A stretch of 52,676 bases of DNA. It comes from Gammaproteobacteria bacterium (GTDB taxonomy: Bacteria > Pseudomonadota > Gammaproteobacteria > Eutrophobiales > Eutrophobiaceae). This document shows, piece after piece, positions 33,200 to 41,330 of the stretch (the stretch's first letter is position 1; the number at the start of each line of letters is the position of its first letter). Position numbers and translations under genes: made by a program. The notes under the pieces were generated by a model. That model saw only the letters and a list, made by a program, of their open reading frames with translations. It was not told the DNA's origin and did no database searches. The stretch covers positions 1-52,676 of the forward strand of contig QKIY01000007.1 of assembly GCA_003250975.1 (NCBI GenBank), written 5' to 3'.

Positions 33200-34762
33200 G
33201 TGGAAAATAATAGTCAGGCAAACGAAACCGAGTCTTTAGGATTTATCCCAGTGATTTCCGTTCTTTCCGGTCTTCATCGGGGACATAACATTACGCTTAC
33301 TGAAAAAACCTATCGTATAGTAATCGGGCCGGACGAGGACATGATGGCCCTTCCCCCCGATGATGAAAAGGCTGAAAATTTTCAGGCAACGCTGCACAGG
33401 GCTGCCGACACATATGAAATTGAGGTAGCACATGATTCCCCTGTTTGGGTAAACGGTCGCCGGGTTAATGAAAGCCAGAAGCTGAAACCTGACGATCTTC
33501 TAGAAGTGGGCCATGGGGGACCAGTGGCGCGTTTTCGTTTATGCCCCCGAGGTGGTGTCCCTCCCAAAACATTAAGCCAGGCTCTGGTAGATTCTTTCGA
33601 TAGTACAATGGTTGATGGCCATTTCAGAATGGGAAGGATAGGGACGTTTTTCAGTAATATTTACTGGAACATGGCAACGCAGACAACACGTTGGTTTCGT
33701 GTCTGGCTTCTGATAATTATCACAATACTGGTTGCAAGTATGATAATGCTCACAGCTCAGAATTTACGTCTGAAGGAACGAGTCGCATTTGAAGACACCC
33801 GTATACAGGAAATTTCAGAACTTCTCGAAAAACATCGTTCCGAGACCCTGAGCCGAGATGATATCCTGACCATGGACGCCGAGATAAAGGCGCATCTTGA
33901 CGCGGCTGCAGCGCGACTCGCCCAGCTTGAAGCGGGATCTGCTGCTGCAAAAAGGATTATTGCTACAGCAACGCCATCGGTGGCTTTCATTCTCGGTGCA
34001 TACGGTTATTTTGATCCGGAGAGCGGTCGTTACCTCCGTTCAGTACCTTCTGCTGATGGAAGGACAATGATATATACGCTGGATAACAGGGGTAAGATCG
34101 TGGAAGTATCATTTACCGGCACCGCCTTTGTTGTTTCGGCGTCAGGGTTGTTACTTACCAATCGCCATGTTATTGAACCTTGGCGTGACGAGTACGGCAT
34201 TGCAGGAATGACACAGGGAAGGAAACTTAAACCCGTAATACGGGAAATACTGGTTTACCTTCCCGGGGAAGTTTCGCCTTTTGAAGTTGAAGTCTCCGGG
34301 GTTGATGATGAGGCAGACCTTGTTACCTTACGCTCAACTGGTGCGCCTATTTCCGCACTGCCTTTACAATTCGAACTGAAGCAAGTGTCACCGGGAGACG
34401 AGATAATCCTGATGGGCTATCCAACTGGTATACGTGCATTACTTGCCAGGAGCAGCAGTGAATTTCTTGAATCAATCGCTGACTATGACCCGGCGGATTT
34501 TCGGCTTGTCACCCAGCGTCTTTCAGGCGCCGGTTATATAAAGCCCCTTGCCAGCCGGGGTATTGTTAGCCAGGTTACAGATGAGTTTATTGTGTATGAC
34601 GCTGAAACTACATTTGGAGGCAGCGGCGGGCCAGTATTTGATCTTGATGGGAAAGTTATTGCAGTAAATGCAGCAATAATCCCGGAATTTGGTGGATCTA
34701 ATATGGGTGTTCCTGCAGAGAACGTGAGGCAATTTCTTGCCCGCTCTTATGGAGATGAATAA
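33200..34762 (+). CDS. FHA-like, membrane and trypsin-like serine protease fusion
   Basis: A 520-residue protein. Residues 10-125 look like an FHA-type beta domain (LSGLHRGHNITLTEKTYRIVIGPDED, NGRRVNESQKLKPDDLLEVG), although the canonical phosphothreonine-binding residues are not all visible. A membrane helix follows (about 172-192), then a coiled coil (205-265) and a trypsin-like protease with a complete triad: His323 in LTNRHVI, Asp373 in DDEADLVTL and Ser475 in GGSGGPVF. The protease would be periplasmic and the FHA-like domain cytoplasmic, an unusual way to couple signalling to proteolysis. Translation starts at GTG. Confidence 0.83.
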   Translation: MENNSQANETESLGFIPVISVLSGLHRGHNITLTEKTYRIVIGPDEDMMALPPDDEKAENFQATLHRAADTYEIEVAHDSPVWVNGRRVNESQKLKPDDLLEVGHGGPVARFRLCPRGGVPPKTLSQALVDSFDSTMVDGHFRMGRIGTFFSNIYWNMATQTTRWFRVWLLIIITILVASMIMLTAQNLRLKERVAFEDTRIQEISELLEKHRSETLSRDDILTMDAEIKAHLDAAAARLAQLEAGSAAAKRIIATATPSVAFILGAYGYFDPESGRYLRSVPSADGRTMIYTLDNRGKIVEVSFTGTAFVVSASGLLLTNRHVIEPWRDEYGIAGMTQGRKLKPVIREILVYLPGEVSPFEVEVSGVDDEADLVTLRSTGAPISALPLQFELKQVSPGDEIILMGYPTGIRALLARSSSEFLESIADYDPADFRLVTQRLSGAGYIKPLASRGIVSQVTDEFIVYDAETTFGGSGGPVFDLDGKVIAVNAAIIPEFGGSNMGVPAENVRQFLARSYGDE

Positions 34763-34839
34763 GCTGTAAAAAACCTGGTTTGTCACGATGATGTTTGCCG
34801 GCGTTGTTTCAGAAACCTAATATTGTCAGGGGTTACCCA

Positions 34840-35586
34840 TTGGAATTAAAAATCATTACCTATAACCTTCACAAGGGCTTCAGTATTGGCAGCCGGAGGT
34901 TTGTGTTACATGAGATACGTGATCAACTGAGACAGACTTCCGTTGACCTGGTGTTCCTGCAGGAAATCTACGGTGAACACCAGGTTCACCAGGAAAGGAT
35001 TAACACCTGGCCCAGCGAAACGCACATTGAATTTCTTGCAGATAGTATCTGGTCACACTATGCCTACGGTAAAAATGCAATCTACCAGGCCGGTCATCAT
35101 GGTAATGCGATCCTCAGCAAGTTCCCCATCACGGAATCCAGGAACATCAACCTGTCTTCTTTCCGGCGTGCCAGCCGGAGCCTGTTACATGGGGTTATAG
35201 ACTATCCTTCAGCCAGCAGAAACCTTCATGTAATCTGTATTCACATGGAGTTAGTGCGTTTTGAACAGAAACGCCAATTGCAAACCATCAAGACCCATTT
35301 AAATGAAAATATTCCGGCTGATGATCCGCTGATACTGGCGGGTGATTTTAATGACTGGGATGGTCACATTGACAGGTTCATCCAGAAGGAACTGGGGCTC
35401 AAGGAAGCGTTCCATCATCAACACGGTGTGCATGCAAGGACTTTTCCTTCAGTTTGGCCGCTCCTGAAAATGGATCGTATCTATTTTCGCGGCATGACAT
35501 TGCGTGAATCTGCCTGTTTTACCGGCACACCGTGGAACCGCTTGTCAGATCATACGCCTTTATATGCGCAACTCGAGCTAGAGTGA
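34840..35586 (+). CDS. Endonuclease/exonuclease/phosphatase family protein
   Basis: A 248-residue EEP-fold protein with all the core motifs: ITYNLHKGF, DLVFLQEI (metal-binding Glu), HGNAILSKFPI, LHVICIHMEL, LAGDFNDW (Asp/Asn) and SDHTPLYAQLEL (catalytic Asp-His). The fold covers DNA nucleases and phosphodiesterases acting on lipids or inositol phosphates. The next gene, a CDP-alcohol phosphatidyltransferase, begins directly after this stop; E. coli ybhP similarly sits beside a cardiolipin synthase, so a lipid substrate is favoured. The TTG at 34840 has AGGGG seven bases upstream and the right N-terminus; an earlier TTG at 34795 is less likely. Confidence 0.87.
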   Translation: MELKIITYNLHKGFSIGSRRFVLHEIRDQLRQTSVDLVFLQEIYGEHQVHQERINTWPSETHIEFLADSIWSHYAYGKNAIYQAGHHGNAILSKFPITESRNINLSSFRRASRSLLHGVIDYPSASRNLHVICIHMELVRFEQKRQLQTIKTHLNENIPADDPLILAGDFNDWDGHIDRFIQKELGLKEAFHHQHGVHARTFPSVWPLLKMDRIYFRGMTLRESACFTGTPWNRLSDHTPLYAQLELE

Positions 35587-36171
35587 ATGGTATTAAAAAA
35601 GACATTTACCATCCCCAATTTGCTCAGCATCCTGAGATTGCTACTTGCATTCATCATGTTGATTATTGCGCTGATGGGTAATGCGAAACTGTTTGTGATT
35701 ATCCTTATAATTGCATTTATCCTTGATGCTATTGATGGCCCCATTGCCCGGCGGATAAACCAGGTGTCCGAACTGGGACCCAAGCTTGATACCTGGGCTG
35801 ACTTTTCCGTCTACATTATTTTCCTGATAGGCGCCTGCCTGTTATGGCCGGAGATCATACAACGGGAACTCGTATACATAATATTACTGGCTTGCAGCAT
35901 GATACTGCCTGCAATTATCGGTCTGGCAAAGTTTCATGTGCCAACGAGTTATCACACCTGGCTGGTAAAATTTGCGTCCGTGATAATGGCGCCCGCTGCT
36001 ATTATCCTGTTTTTAAATGGCCCTGCATGGCCGTTTCATATAGCAACGGTTATCTGTGTGCTTGCTGGGGCAGAGGAGATACTGCTTACACTGACCCTGG
36101 ACAGGCCACGTTCCGATGTAGGTGGGCTTGTACAGGTGCTGAGGGATCGATCGACAAAAGATCAGAGTTAA
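35587..36171 (+). CDS. CDP-alcohol phosphatidyltransferase family protein
   Basis: A 194-residue membrane enzyme with about five hydrophobic helices. The family signature, DG-x2-AR-x8-G-x3-D-x3-D, is intact as DGPIARRINQVSELGPKLDTWAD; its aspartates bind magnesium and act in catalysis. Such enzymes attach an alcohol to CDP-diacylglycerol to make phospholipids; which alcohol cannot be read here. It starts immediately after the EEP gene stop and overlaps the next gene by one base (TAATG), so the three are in one translational unit. Confidence 0.9.
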   Translation: MVLKKTFTIPNLLSILRLLLAFIMLIIALMGNAKLFVIILIIAFILDAIDGPIARRINQVSELGPKLDTWADFSVYIIFLIGACLLWPEIIQRELVYIILLACSMILPAIIGLAKFHVPTSYHTWLVKFASVIMAPAAIILFLNGPAWPFHIATVICVLAGAEEILLTLTLDRPRSDVGGLVQVLRDRSTKDQS

Positions 36172-36557
36172 TGTTACGTACTTGTTTTATCTTCATCGCT
36201 CTATTGTCTGTGTTGGTTTGCAGTCAACGCCTGTTTGCAGCCCCGACTGGTGAAGCATTATTGCATGCTTGCAAGGCAGCGCTGGAAGACGGGTTCACGG
36301 ACATTGAGGGTCAGATGTGTGAATGGTATGTGACGCCCTGTGATTGTCATGCCGGAAAGGATCCCGGCATACCAAGAGTGTGCCTGCCTCATGGTATTCC
36401 AACGGAATGGCTGGCGAAGGAGGTAATCAAGGGGTTACTGGAAAAACCCGCTCTTCAGAATGTATCTGCAGAAATGGCGGCTAATACAATTTTGTCCCGT
36501 TCCTATCCGTGCACCGATGAGGATAAGCAGAATAGTGATAAAAATCGCAGTGAGTGA
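36171..36557 (+). CDS. Rap1a/Tai-like exported small protein
   Basis: A 128-residue protein with a signal peptide (MLRTCFIFIALLSVLVCSQ...FA-APT) and a mature domain with several spaced cysteines (HACKAALEDG, QMCEWYVTPCDCH, RVCLPHGIPTEWLAKEVIKGLLE, SYPC). The pattern resembles the Rap1a/Tai family, best known as periplasmic immunity proteins for type VI amidase effectors. No type VI secretion genes or effector are in the window, so it may be an orphan defence gene or have another role. The start at 36171 overlaps the previous stop as TAATG. Earlier in-frame starts back to 35844 lie inside the previous gene and are spurious. Confidence 0.72.
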   Translation: MLRTCFIFIALLSVLVCSQRLFAAPTGEALLHACKAALEDGFTDIEGQMCEWYVTPCDCHAGKDPGIPRVCLPHGIPTEWLAKEVIKGLLEKPALQNVSAEMAANTILSRSYPCTDEDKQNSDKNRSE

Positions 36558-36706
36558 TGTTGACAAGCTTGTTCTATTTTAGTCATATCAATACTTAATT
36601 ATGTTCAACACCATGTATAAATTTTATATGTCTTAAGATGGTCAAGATTATTTCCAGAAAATAGATTAAATCCAGTTTTTAATCAGATAATAAAGGGGCA
36701 TTTGTT
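36558..36706 (+). promoter_or_regulatory. Region with a candidate promoter for the small lipoprotein
   Basis: A perfect -35 hexamer TTGACA occurs at 36560-36565, but the hexamer at the right distance (TCATAT, 36583-36588) is a poor -10. A+T-rich sequence follows up to the AGGGG ribosome site before 36707. A promoter is expected here, yet only weakly supported. Confidence 0.3.
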
Positions 36707-36886
36707 ATGAAAATGAAACTGATGATGTTTATATGGTCAATGGTTACTGTGGTAATGCTGTCCGGCTGTACCATACTCGGGTTTGAAGCCAAATCAACCA
36801 AGACCACAAACGTAGAGACTGAAGATCTAAGTGCGAGGATCACCGCGCTTGAAAAACGTGTTTCAGCACTGGAAGCAAAACATTAA
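36707..36886 (+). CDS. Small Lpp-like lipoprotein with coiled coil
   Basis: A 59-residue protein. Residues 1-20 form a lipoprotein signal (MKMKLMMFIWSMVTVVML) with lipobox LSGC, so the mature chain begins with a lipidated cysteine. The end, LSARITALEKRVSALEAKH, is a short heptad coiled coil like the trimerising part of Lpp. It lacks the C-terminal lysine-arginine-type attachment site of Lpp. AGGGG stands eight bases before the ATG. It sits just before DUF2288 and is probably co-transcribed with it. Confidence 0.75.
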   Translation: MKMKLMMFIWSMVTVVMLSGCTILGFEAKSTKTTNVETEDLSARITALEKRVSALEAKH

Positions 36887-36901
36887 AAGGAATAATTTTG
36901 C

Positions 36902-37213
36902 ATGAATGAGCTTGAAAAGCTGGAACGCGCCAAGCTCAATACTGAGACGGCTACTATTTCATGGAAGGAGATAGAGCCCTATTTCGCCAAAGGCATGGTG
37001 ATTTACGTGGCTGAAAACCTGGACCTCATAGACGTGGCCTTCCAGATTTCCCGTGATAAAACCTCCAGGGTCCAGCAATGGATTGACAAGGGGGAAATCC
37101 TGAGGGAATTTGATGAACTTGCCGCTCGCTGGTCTGAGGAAGATACCGTGGTATGGTGTGTCGTGGTCAAGCCATGGGTGCTTGTACAGGAATCACATAT
37201 TAATGCACACTGA
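36902..37213 (+). CDS. DUF2288 family protein
   Basis: A 103-residue protein with the DUF2288 pattern: LERAKLNTETATISWKEIEPYFAKGMVIYVAENLDLIDVAFQISRDKTSRVQQWIDKGEI, then VVWCVVVKPWVLVQE. The family is small, soluble and uncharacterised. It starts 15 bases after the tiny lipoprotein gene. Confidence 0.87.
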   Translation: MNELEKLERAKLNTETATISWKEIEPYFAKGMVIYVAENLDLIDVAFQISRDKTSRVQQWIDKGEILREFDELAARWSEEDTVVWCVVVKPWVLVQESHINAH

Positions 37214-37305
37214 GTTATGACCCAGGGTGTTGCCGGCTGAAGACGCCATTTACCGGAACAGGGCCGGTACATAATGCATTTATGACGGCTTACATTAATA
37301 ATCTA

Positions 37306-37336
37306 TCGTCAGGTATAAAGGCTGGTTTGCTATACT
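37306..37336 (+). promoter_or_regulatory. Candidate promoter of cydAB
   Basis: TATACT (37331-37336) preceded by TG-C forms an extended -10 element; TCGTCA (37306-37311) is a partial -35, with a 19-base spacer. The start codon of cydA lies 54 bases downstream of the -10. No FNR box or CydR site is visible. Confidence 0.45.
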
Positions 37337-37389
37337 AGGCAGAGGGCTCCCGTGGACATTCCCCTGAATAATAAGAATACAGGCTTCTG

Positions 37390-38781
37390 ATGCAAGAATC
37401 GCTAGACATGTTGCTACTGGGAAGGATTCAGTTTGCCTTCGTAGTGTCATTTCACATTATTTTTCCGGCATTTACTATCGGCCTGGCCAGTTACCTCGCG
37501 ATGCTGGAAGGCCTCTGGCTGAAGACCAACAAGGACATCTACCTGATACTGTATCGTTATTGGGTGAAGATTTTCGCCATCTCCTTCGGTATGGGTGTGG
37601 TGTCGGGTGTGGTGATGAGCTACCAGTTCGGTACCAACTGGAGCCTGTTTGCCGAGAAGACCGGGAATGTCCTCGGTCCGCTGCTGGGGTATGAGGTTAT
37701 GACGGCCTTTTTCCTGGAAGCATCGTTCCTGGCCATCATGCTGTTCGGCTGGAACAAGGTTGGCCGTAAATTACATTTTTTTTCAACCTGCGCAGTTGCA
37801 GTAGGTACCGTGATATCCGCATTCTGGATCCTCGCGGCGAACAGCTGGATGCATACCCCGGCGGGATACGAGATTAGGGACGGGATCTTTTATACGACCA
37901 GCTGGTCGGAGGTAATTTTCAATCCCTCCTTTCCTTATCGCTTTTTGCATATGGTTCTGGCTGCCTACCTCACTACGGCATTCGTAGTGGTCGGTACCAG
38001 TGCCTTGCAGATACTACGCGGCCAGCAACGTGAAGCTATTGTCGTTATGCTAAAGATGGGTGTCCTATTTATTGCTATTGTTGCGCCGCTGCAGCTGTTC
38101 ATTGGTCATGAACACGGTATAAATGTCCATGAACATCAGCCGGTAAAGCTGGCGGCCATGGAAGGACACTGGGAAACTCATAGCGGCGCCCCCATGATCA
38201 TGTTTGCGCTTCCTGATCAGGAGGCAGAAAAAAATCATTATGAACTGGCAGTTCCCAAACTGGGCAGCCTGATTGTTACTCATACCCTGGATGGGGAAAT
38301 AAAGGGGCTTAAAGAATGGCCTGCATCCGAGCGGCCGCCTGTTGCGCTCGTCTTCTGGACATTCCGGATCATGGTGGTCCTGGGTATGTTAATGTTACTG
38401 GTGGCAGTATGGGGTATCTGGTTGTTCTGGAAGGGCGGTCTGGAACGGCAAAAGAATTTCTTGCGATTGTGCGTATTGATGATACCTGCCGGCTTCCTGG
38501 CCGTATTATCAGGCTGGTTCACTGCGGAAGTGGGGCGCCAGCCCTATACAGTCTACGGCCTGTTGAGAACTGTTGATTCCGTGTCTCCGTTAACAGCTAA
38601 CAGCGTTGGCATGTCACTTATTGTATTTGTCTTCACCTATCTGATCGTTTTCATTGCCGGGATTTACTACATCAGCAAGTTGATAATCGATGGTCCGGCA
38701 ACCCAGCTGGGTCCAATATCCGAGATGGAGTCAAAACCCAGACTCAGTGACCGTTCATCGATCGGACGACAAGAGGTATGA
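37390..38781 (+). CDS. cydA: Cytochrome bd-type quinol oxidase subunit I (short-Q-loop CioA type)
   Basis: A 463-residue multi-helix membrane protein. It opens with the subunit I pattern LLGRIQFAFVVSFHIIFPAFTIG (heme-ligand His22), with YWVKIFAISFGMGVVSGVVMSYQFGTNWS and GRQPYTVYGLLRT later. The length and the region around 230-330 fit the short-Q-loop, cyanide-insensitive (CioA) class rather than E. coli CydA (about 520 aa). It oxidises quinol and reduces oxygen to water, without pumping protons. The ATG follows TCTG after 170 bases of leader. Subunit II follows after 39 bases. Confidence 0.92.
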   Translation: MQESLDMLLLGRIQFAFVVSFHIIFPAFTIGLASYLAMLEGLWLKTNKDIYLILYRYWVKIFAISFGMGVVSGVVMSYQFGTNWSLFAEKTGNVLGPLLGYEVMTAFFLEASFLAIMLFGWNKVGRKLHFFSTCAVAVGTVISAFWILAANSWMHTPAGYEIRDGIFYTTSWSEVIFNPSFPYRFLHMVLAAYLTTAFVVVGTSALQILRGQQREAIVVMLKMGVLFIAIVAPLQLFIGHEHGINVHEHQPVKLAAMEGHWETHSGAPMIMFALPDQEAEKNHYELAVPKLGSLIVTHTLDGEIKGLKEWPASERPPVALVFWTFRIMVVLGMLMLLVAVWGIWLFWKGGLERQKNFLRLCVLMIPAGFLAVLSGWFTAEVGRQPYTVYGLLRTVDSVSPLTANSVGMSLIVFVFTYLIVFIAGIYYISKLIIDGPATQLGPISEMESKPRLSDRSSIGRQEV

Positions 38782-38820
38782 CCTGATGATTTCTAACCCC
38801 ATTAACCGGGAAGGAAGATA

Positions 38821-39849
38821 ATGGAAGCATTATTACCCTATATCTGGGCAGGGCTGCTGGGACTGGCTGTATTTATTTATATCTTTCTGGACGGATTCGA
38901 CCTGGGTATCGGGATCATGTTTCCCTTTGCCAACAGTGATCATGACCGTGATGTCATGATGACATCTGTAGCGCCGGTCTGGGATGGAAATGAAACCTGG
39001 CTGGTCCTCGGCGGCGGGGGATTGTTCGCGGTTTTCCCGAAGGCCTATGCAGCAATGATGCCTGCCGTTTACATGCCGATCGGTTTCATGCTGATTGCCC
39101 TCATTTTCCGTGGGGTGGCCTTTGAATTCCGTTTTTCATCCACAGGTATTTTGAAACGCTTCTGGGACCAGGCCTTTCACTGGGGTTCCGTTGTCGCTGC
39201 CTTCAGCCAGGGCCTGATACTGGGAGCTCTGGTCCAGGGCATTCCTCTGGTAGACGGGCGTTTTCAGGGCGGCAGTTTTGAATGGCTTACTCCCTTCAGT
39301 TTCTTTACCGGTTGCGCCGTGGTCTGGGGTTACGTCCTGCTGGGCTCCACCTGGCTGATCATGAAGACAGAGGGTGATTTAATGGCCTGGTCGAGAAAGA
39401 TTGCGGCATTCTCTACGATTATTGTCATCTTCTGCCTGATTATTGTTAGCCTGGCCGTTCCCTTACTGGATGTGGCAGCAGCTGATCGCTGGGGCATCCA
39501 CTATCCGGAGATTGACTGGCAGCGGATGCTGCCATTTGTGCCCATACCGCTGATTACAGTGGTCCTCTGCTGGCAGCTGATTACCTCGGTTTTCAGCAAG
39601 ACAACGGTCCTGAAACCGTTTCTGTATTCAGTCGGCATATTCGCAATGGCCTATCTCGGCCTGGTTATCAGTTTCTTTCCCTACATCGTGCCTTATAGCC
39701 TGACCATCGAACAAGCCGCAGCCTCGCCCGATTCACAGGGCATCCTTTTAGTTGGCGCGGTCATACTGCTGCCGGTCATACTTGCCTATACTGCCTATAT
39801 TTACTGGGTGTTCCGCGGTAAGGTGGACATGAATGCCGGATATCATTGA
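38821..39849 (+). CDS. cydB: Cytochrome bd-type quinol oxidase subunit II (CioB type)
   Basis: A 342-residue membrane protein. The start, YIWAGLLGLAVFIYIFLDGFDLGIGIMFPF, and VWDGNETWLVLGGGGLFAVFPKAYA are the classic subunit II signatures, and GCAVVWGYVLLGSTWLIMKTEG is also conserved. It pairs with subunit I but carries no heme of its own. A strong ribosome site (AAGGAAGATA) precedes the ATG. The last codons overlap the start of a small third gene, so translation of the two is coupled. Confidence 0.93.
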   Translation: MEALLPYIWAGLLGLAVFIYIFLDGFDLGIGIMFPFANSDHDRDVMMTSVAPVWDGNETWLVLGGGGLFAVFPKAYAAMMPAVYMPIGFMLIALIFRGVAFEFRFSSTGILKRFWDQAFHWGSVVAAFSQGLILGALVQGIPLVDGRFQGGSFEWLTPFSFFTGCAVVWGYVLLGSTWLIMKTEGDLMAWSRKIAAFSTIIVIFCLIIVSLAVPLLDVAAADRWGIHYPEIDWQRMLPFVPIPLITVVLCWQLITSVFSKTTVLKPFLYSVGIFAMAYLGLVISFFPYIVPYSLTIEQAAASPDSQGILLVGAVILLPVILAYTAYIYWVFRGKVDMNAGYH

Positions 39850-39985
39850 TAAGCATTCTCCTGGCATTGATACGGAACCATCAAAAGCAAAAAGGCTGGC
39901 ATGGTTTGTCGGACTGTATCTGGCCGGTTTATTGGTCACCTTGCTGTTTGTATATCTCTTGCGCACTTTGATTGGACTGGCCTGA
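39833..39985 (+). CDS. DUF2474 (CydX-like) small subunit of the bd-type oxidase
   Basis: A 50-residue protein in a different frame that overlaps the cydB end by 17 bases. It has a short charged N-terminus (MPDIIDKHSPGIDTEPSKAKR) and one membrane helix, LAWFVGLYLAGLLVTLLFVY, ending LLRTLIGLA. This is the DUF2474 pattern: an Arg/Lys-rich stretch, a W-F-V helix and LIxL end. CydX-type peptides stabilise the bd oxidase hemes. AAGGTGG lies just before the ATG. Confidence 0.78.
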   Translation: MPDIIDKHSPGIDTEPSKAKRLAWFVGLYLAGLLVTLLFVYLLRTLIGLA

Positions 39986-40003
39986 ATCCTTTTCGTTGAT
40001 ACC

Positions 40004-40354
40004 ATGCCTGATGCTATTGATGATCTGAAACAGCGTCTTCGGCAATTTGCCGATGAGCGCCACTGGGATCAATTCCATTCACCCAAAAATCTGGCCATGG
40101 CCCTTATAGTCGAAGCGGCTGAACTTGTTGAGCACTTTCAGTGGATAACGCAGGAGGACAGCAGGGCACTTTCACCGGAGAAGAAAGCTGAAGTTGAAGC
40201 GGAACTCGCCGACATAATGATTTACCTTGTACGAATCGCAGACAAGCTGGATGTCGATCTCTACAATGCGGCACTGGCAAAGCTGGAGCAGAATGCGGAA
40301 AAATACCCGCCTGAGTTGGTAAAAGGCAAGTCCAAAAAATACAGTGAATACTAA
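40004..40354 (+). CDS. MazG-like nucleotide pyrophosphohydrolase
   Basis: A 116-residue all-alpha NTP pyrophosphohydrolase. RHWDQFHSPKNLAMALIVEAAELVEHFQW has the family's EAAEL metal-binding motif, and VEAELADIMIYLVRIADKLDVDL holds the second E..D site. Such proteins cleave nucleoside triphosphates to monophosphates and clear non-canonical nucleotides. It belongs to the MazG-like group with the short domain, so it may act as a dimer or tetramer. It starts 19 bases after the oxidase operon. Confidence 0.9.
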   Translation: MPDAIDDLKQRLRQFADERHWDQFHSPKNLAMALIVEAAELVEHFQWITQEDSRALSPEKKAEVEAELADIMIYLVRIADKLDVDLYNAALAKLEQNAEKYPPELVKGKSKKYSEY

Positions 40355-40356
40355 TA

Positions 40357-40455
40357 AGGGATTAGGCAGTGGTGAAAAGAAGATAAAATATTAACCACGC
40401 TTTAATCGGTTTTATTTCGTCGAATATAGGCCACTTGCAATTGATGCCTAACCCT
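40357..40455. repeat. Imperfect long-range inverted repeat before rlmJ
   Basis: AGGGATTAGGCA (40357-40368) and TGCCTAACCCT (40445-40455) are inverted copies apart from one extra base, separated by 76 bases of A+T-rich sequence. They could close a stem around the presumed rlmJ promoter region, but the pairing may be chance. Confidence 0.3.
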
Positions 40456-40472
40456 AGCCCCCAATAAAACGT

Positions 40473-41330
40473 ATGTTAAGTTATCGCCACGCCTTTCATG
40501 CAGGTAGCTTCGTTGATGTGCATAAACATATCACTCTGAGGATGCTGCTTAAGGCACTACGGAAGAAAGAAAGCGCCTTTTGTTATATCGATACACATGC
40601 CGGCGCGGGCAGTTACGATCTTCAATCCGAATACGCGCAGAAGAACAGGGAATACGAAACCGGTATCAGCCGGATTGCAGCTGCGGAAGACCCGCCTGCA
40701 GAAGTGGCTGAGTACCTGGAAGCTGTTAAGGCGGTAAACCCGCGCAAGGTAAAGGAGCGGGGCGAGTTTCGTTATTATCCGGGTTCACCGCTGTTTGCGA
40801 AGCAGTTGTTGAGGAAACAGGACCGCATGCTGTTGATGGAACTGCATAATACGGAAGCACCGATATTGCGGTCAGGCTTTCGAGATGACAGGCAGGTGAC
40901 AGTATTTCACGGCGATGCCTTTGTGAGCCTGAATGCGAACCTACCGCCGAAAGAAAGGCGTGGACTGGTATTAATTGATCCGCCCTATGAAATAAAGAAC
41001 GAATTTCAGGTGCTGACACAGGCCCTGGTTAAGGCCTGGCGAAAATGGCCGACCGGCATCTATGCCGTGTGGTACCCGCTACAGGGAAACCAGCCCGTAC
41101 CGCAATTCCACTATGACCTGCGCACAGCAGGTCTGCGGAGGATATTCATCCATGAATTCAGCGTGATCCCGGATACCGAGCCCAACCGCCTTGCCGGTAC
41201 AGGCATGCTGGTGATTAATCCACCCTGGCATTTTAGTGAGGAGATCGAGGCCTTGCTCAAATGGCTGGTGCCGGCACTGGATCGCGGGGCGGGGAGGCCG
41301 CCGCGTTGTGAGTGGTTGGTGTCCGAATAA
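40473..41330 (+). CDS. rlmJ: 23S rRNA (adenine2030-N6)-methyltransferase RlmJ
   Basis: A 285-residue methyltransferase that modifies A2030 of 23S rRNA. It opens with the characteristic MLSYRHAFHAGSFVDVHKH, followed by YIDTHAGAGSYDL (SAM-binding strand) and the catalytic VLIDPPYE, an NPPY-type motif. The C-terminus, WLVSE, fits the E. coli protein (about 280 aa). The stop codon is immediately adjacent to that of a convergent PHP gene. Confidence 0.95.
   Translation: MLSYRHAFHAGSFVDVHKHITLRMLLKALRKKESAFCYIDTHAGAGSYDLQSEYAQKNREYETGISRIAAAEDPPAEVAEYLEAVKAVNPRKVKERGEFRYYPGSPLFAKQLLRKQDRMLLMELHNTEAPILRSGFRDDRQVTVFHGDAFVSLNANLPPKERRGLVLIDPPYEIKNEFQVLTQALVKAWRKWPTGIYAVWYPLQGNQPVPQFHYDLRTAGLRRIFIHEFSVIPDTEPNRLAGTGMLVINPPWHFSEEIEALLKWLVPALDRGAGRPPRCEWLVSE

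Noticed and set aside
35844-36170. Long upstream extension of the Rap1a/Tai-like frame
   Set aside because: It lies within the phosphatidyltransferase gene in another frame and has no domain sense. The ATG at 36171 starts a signal peptide.
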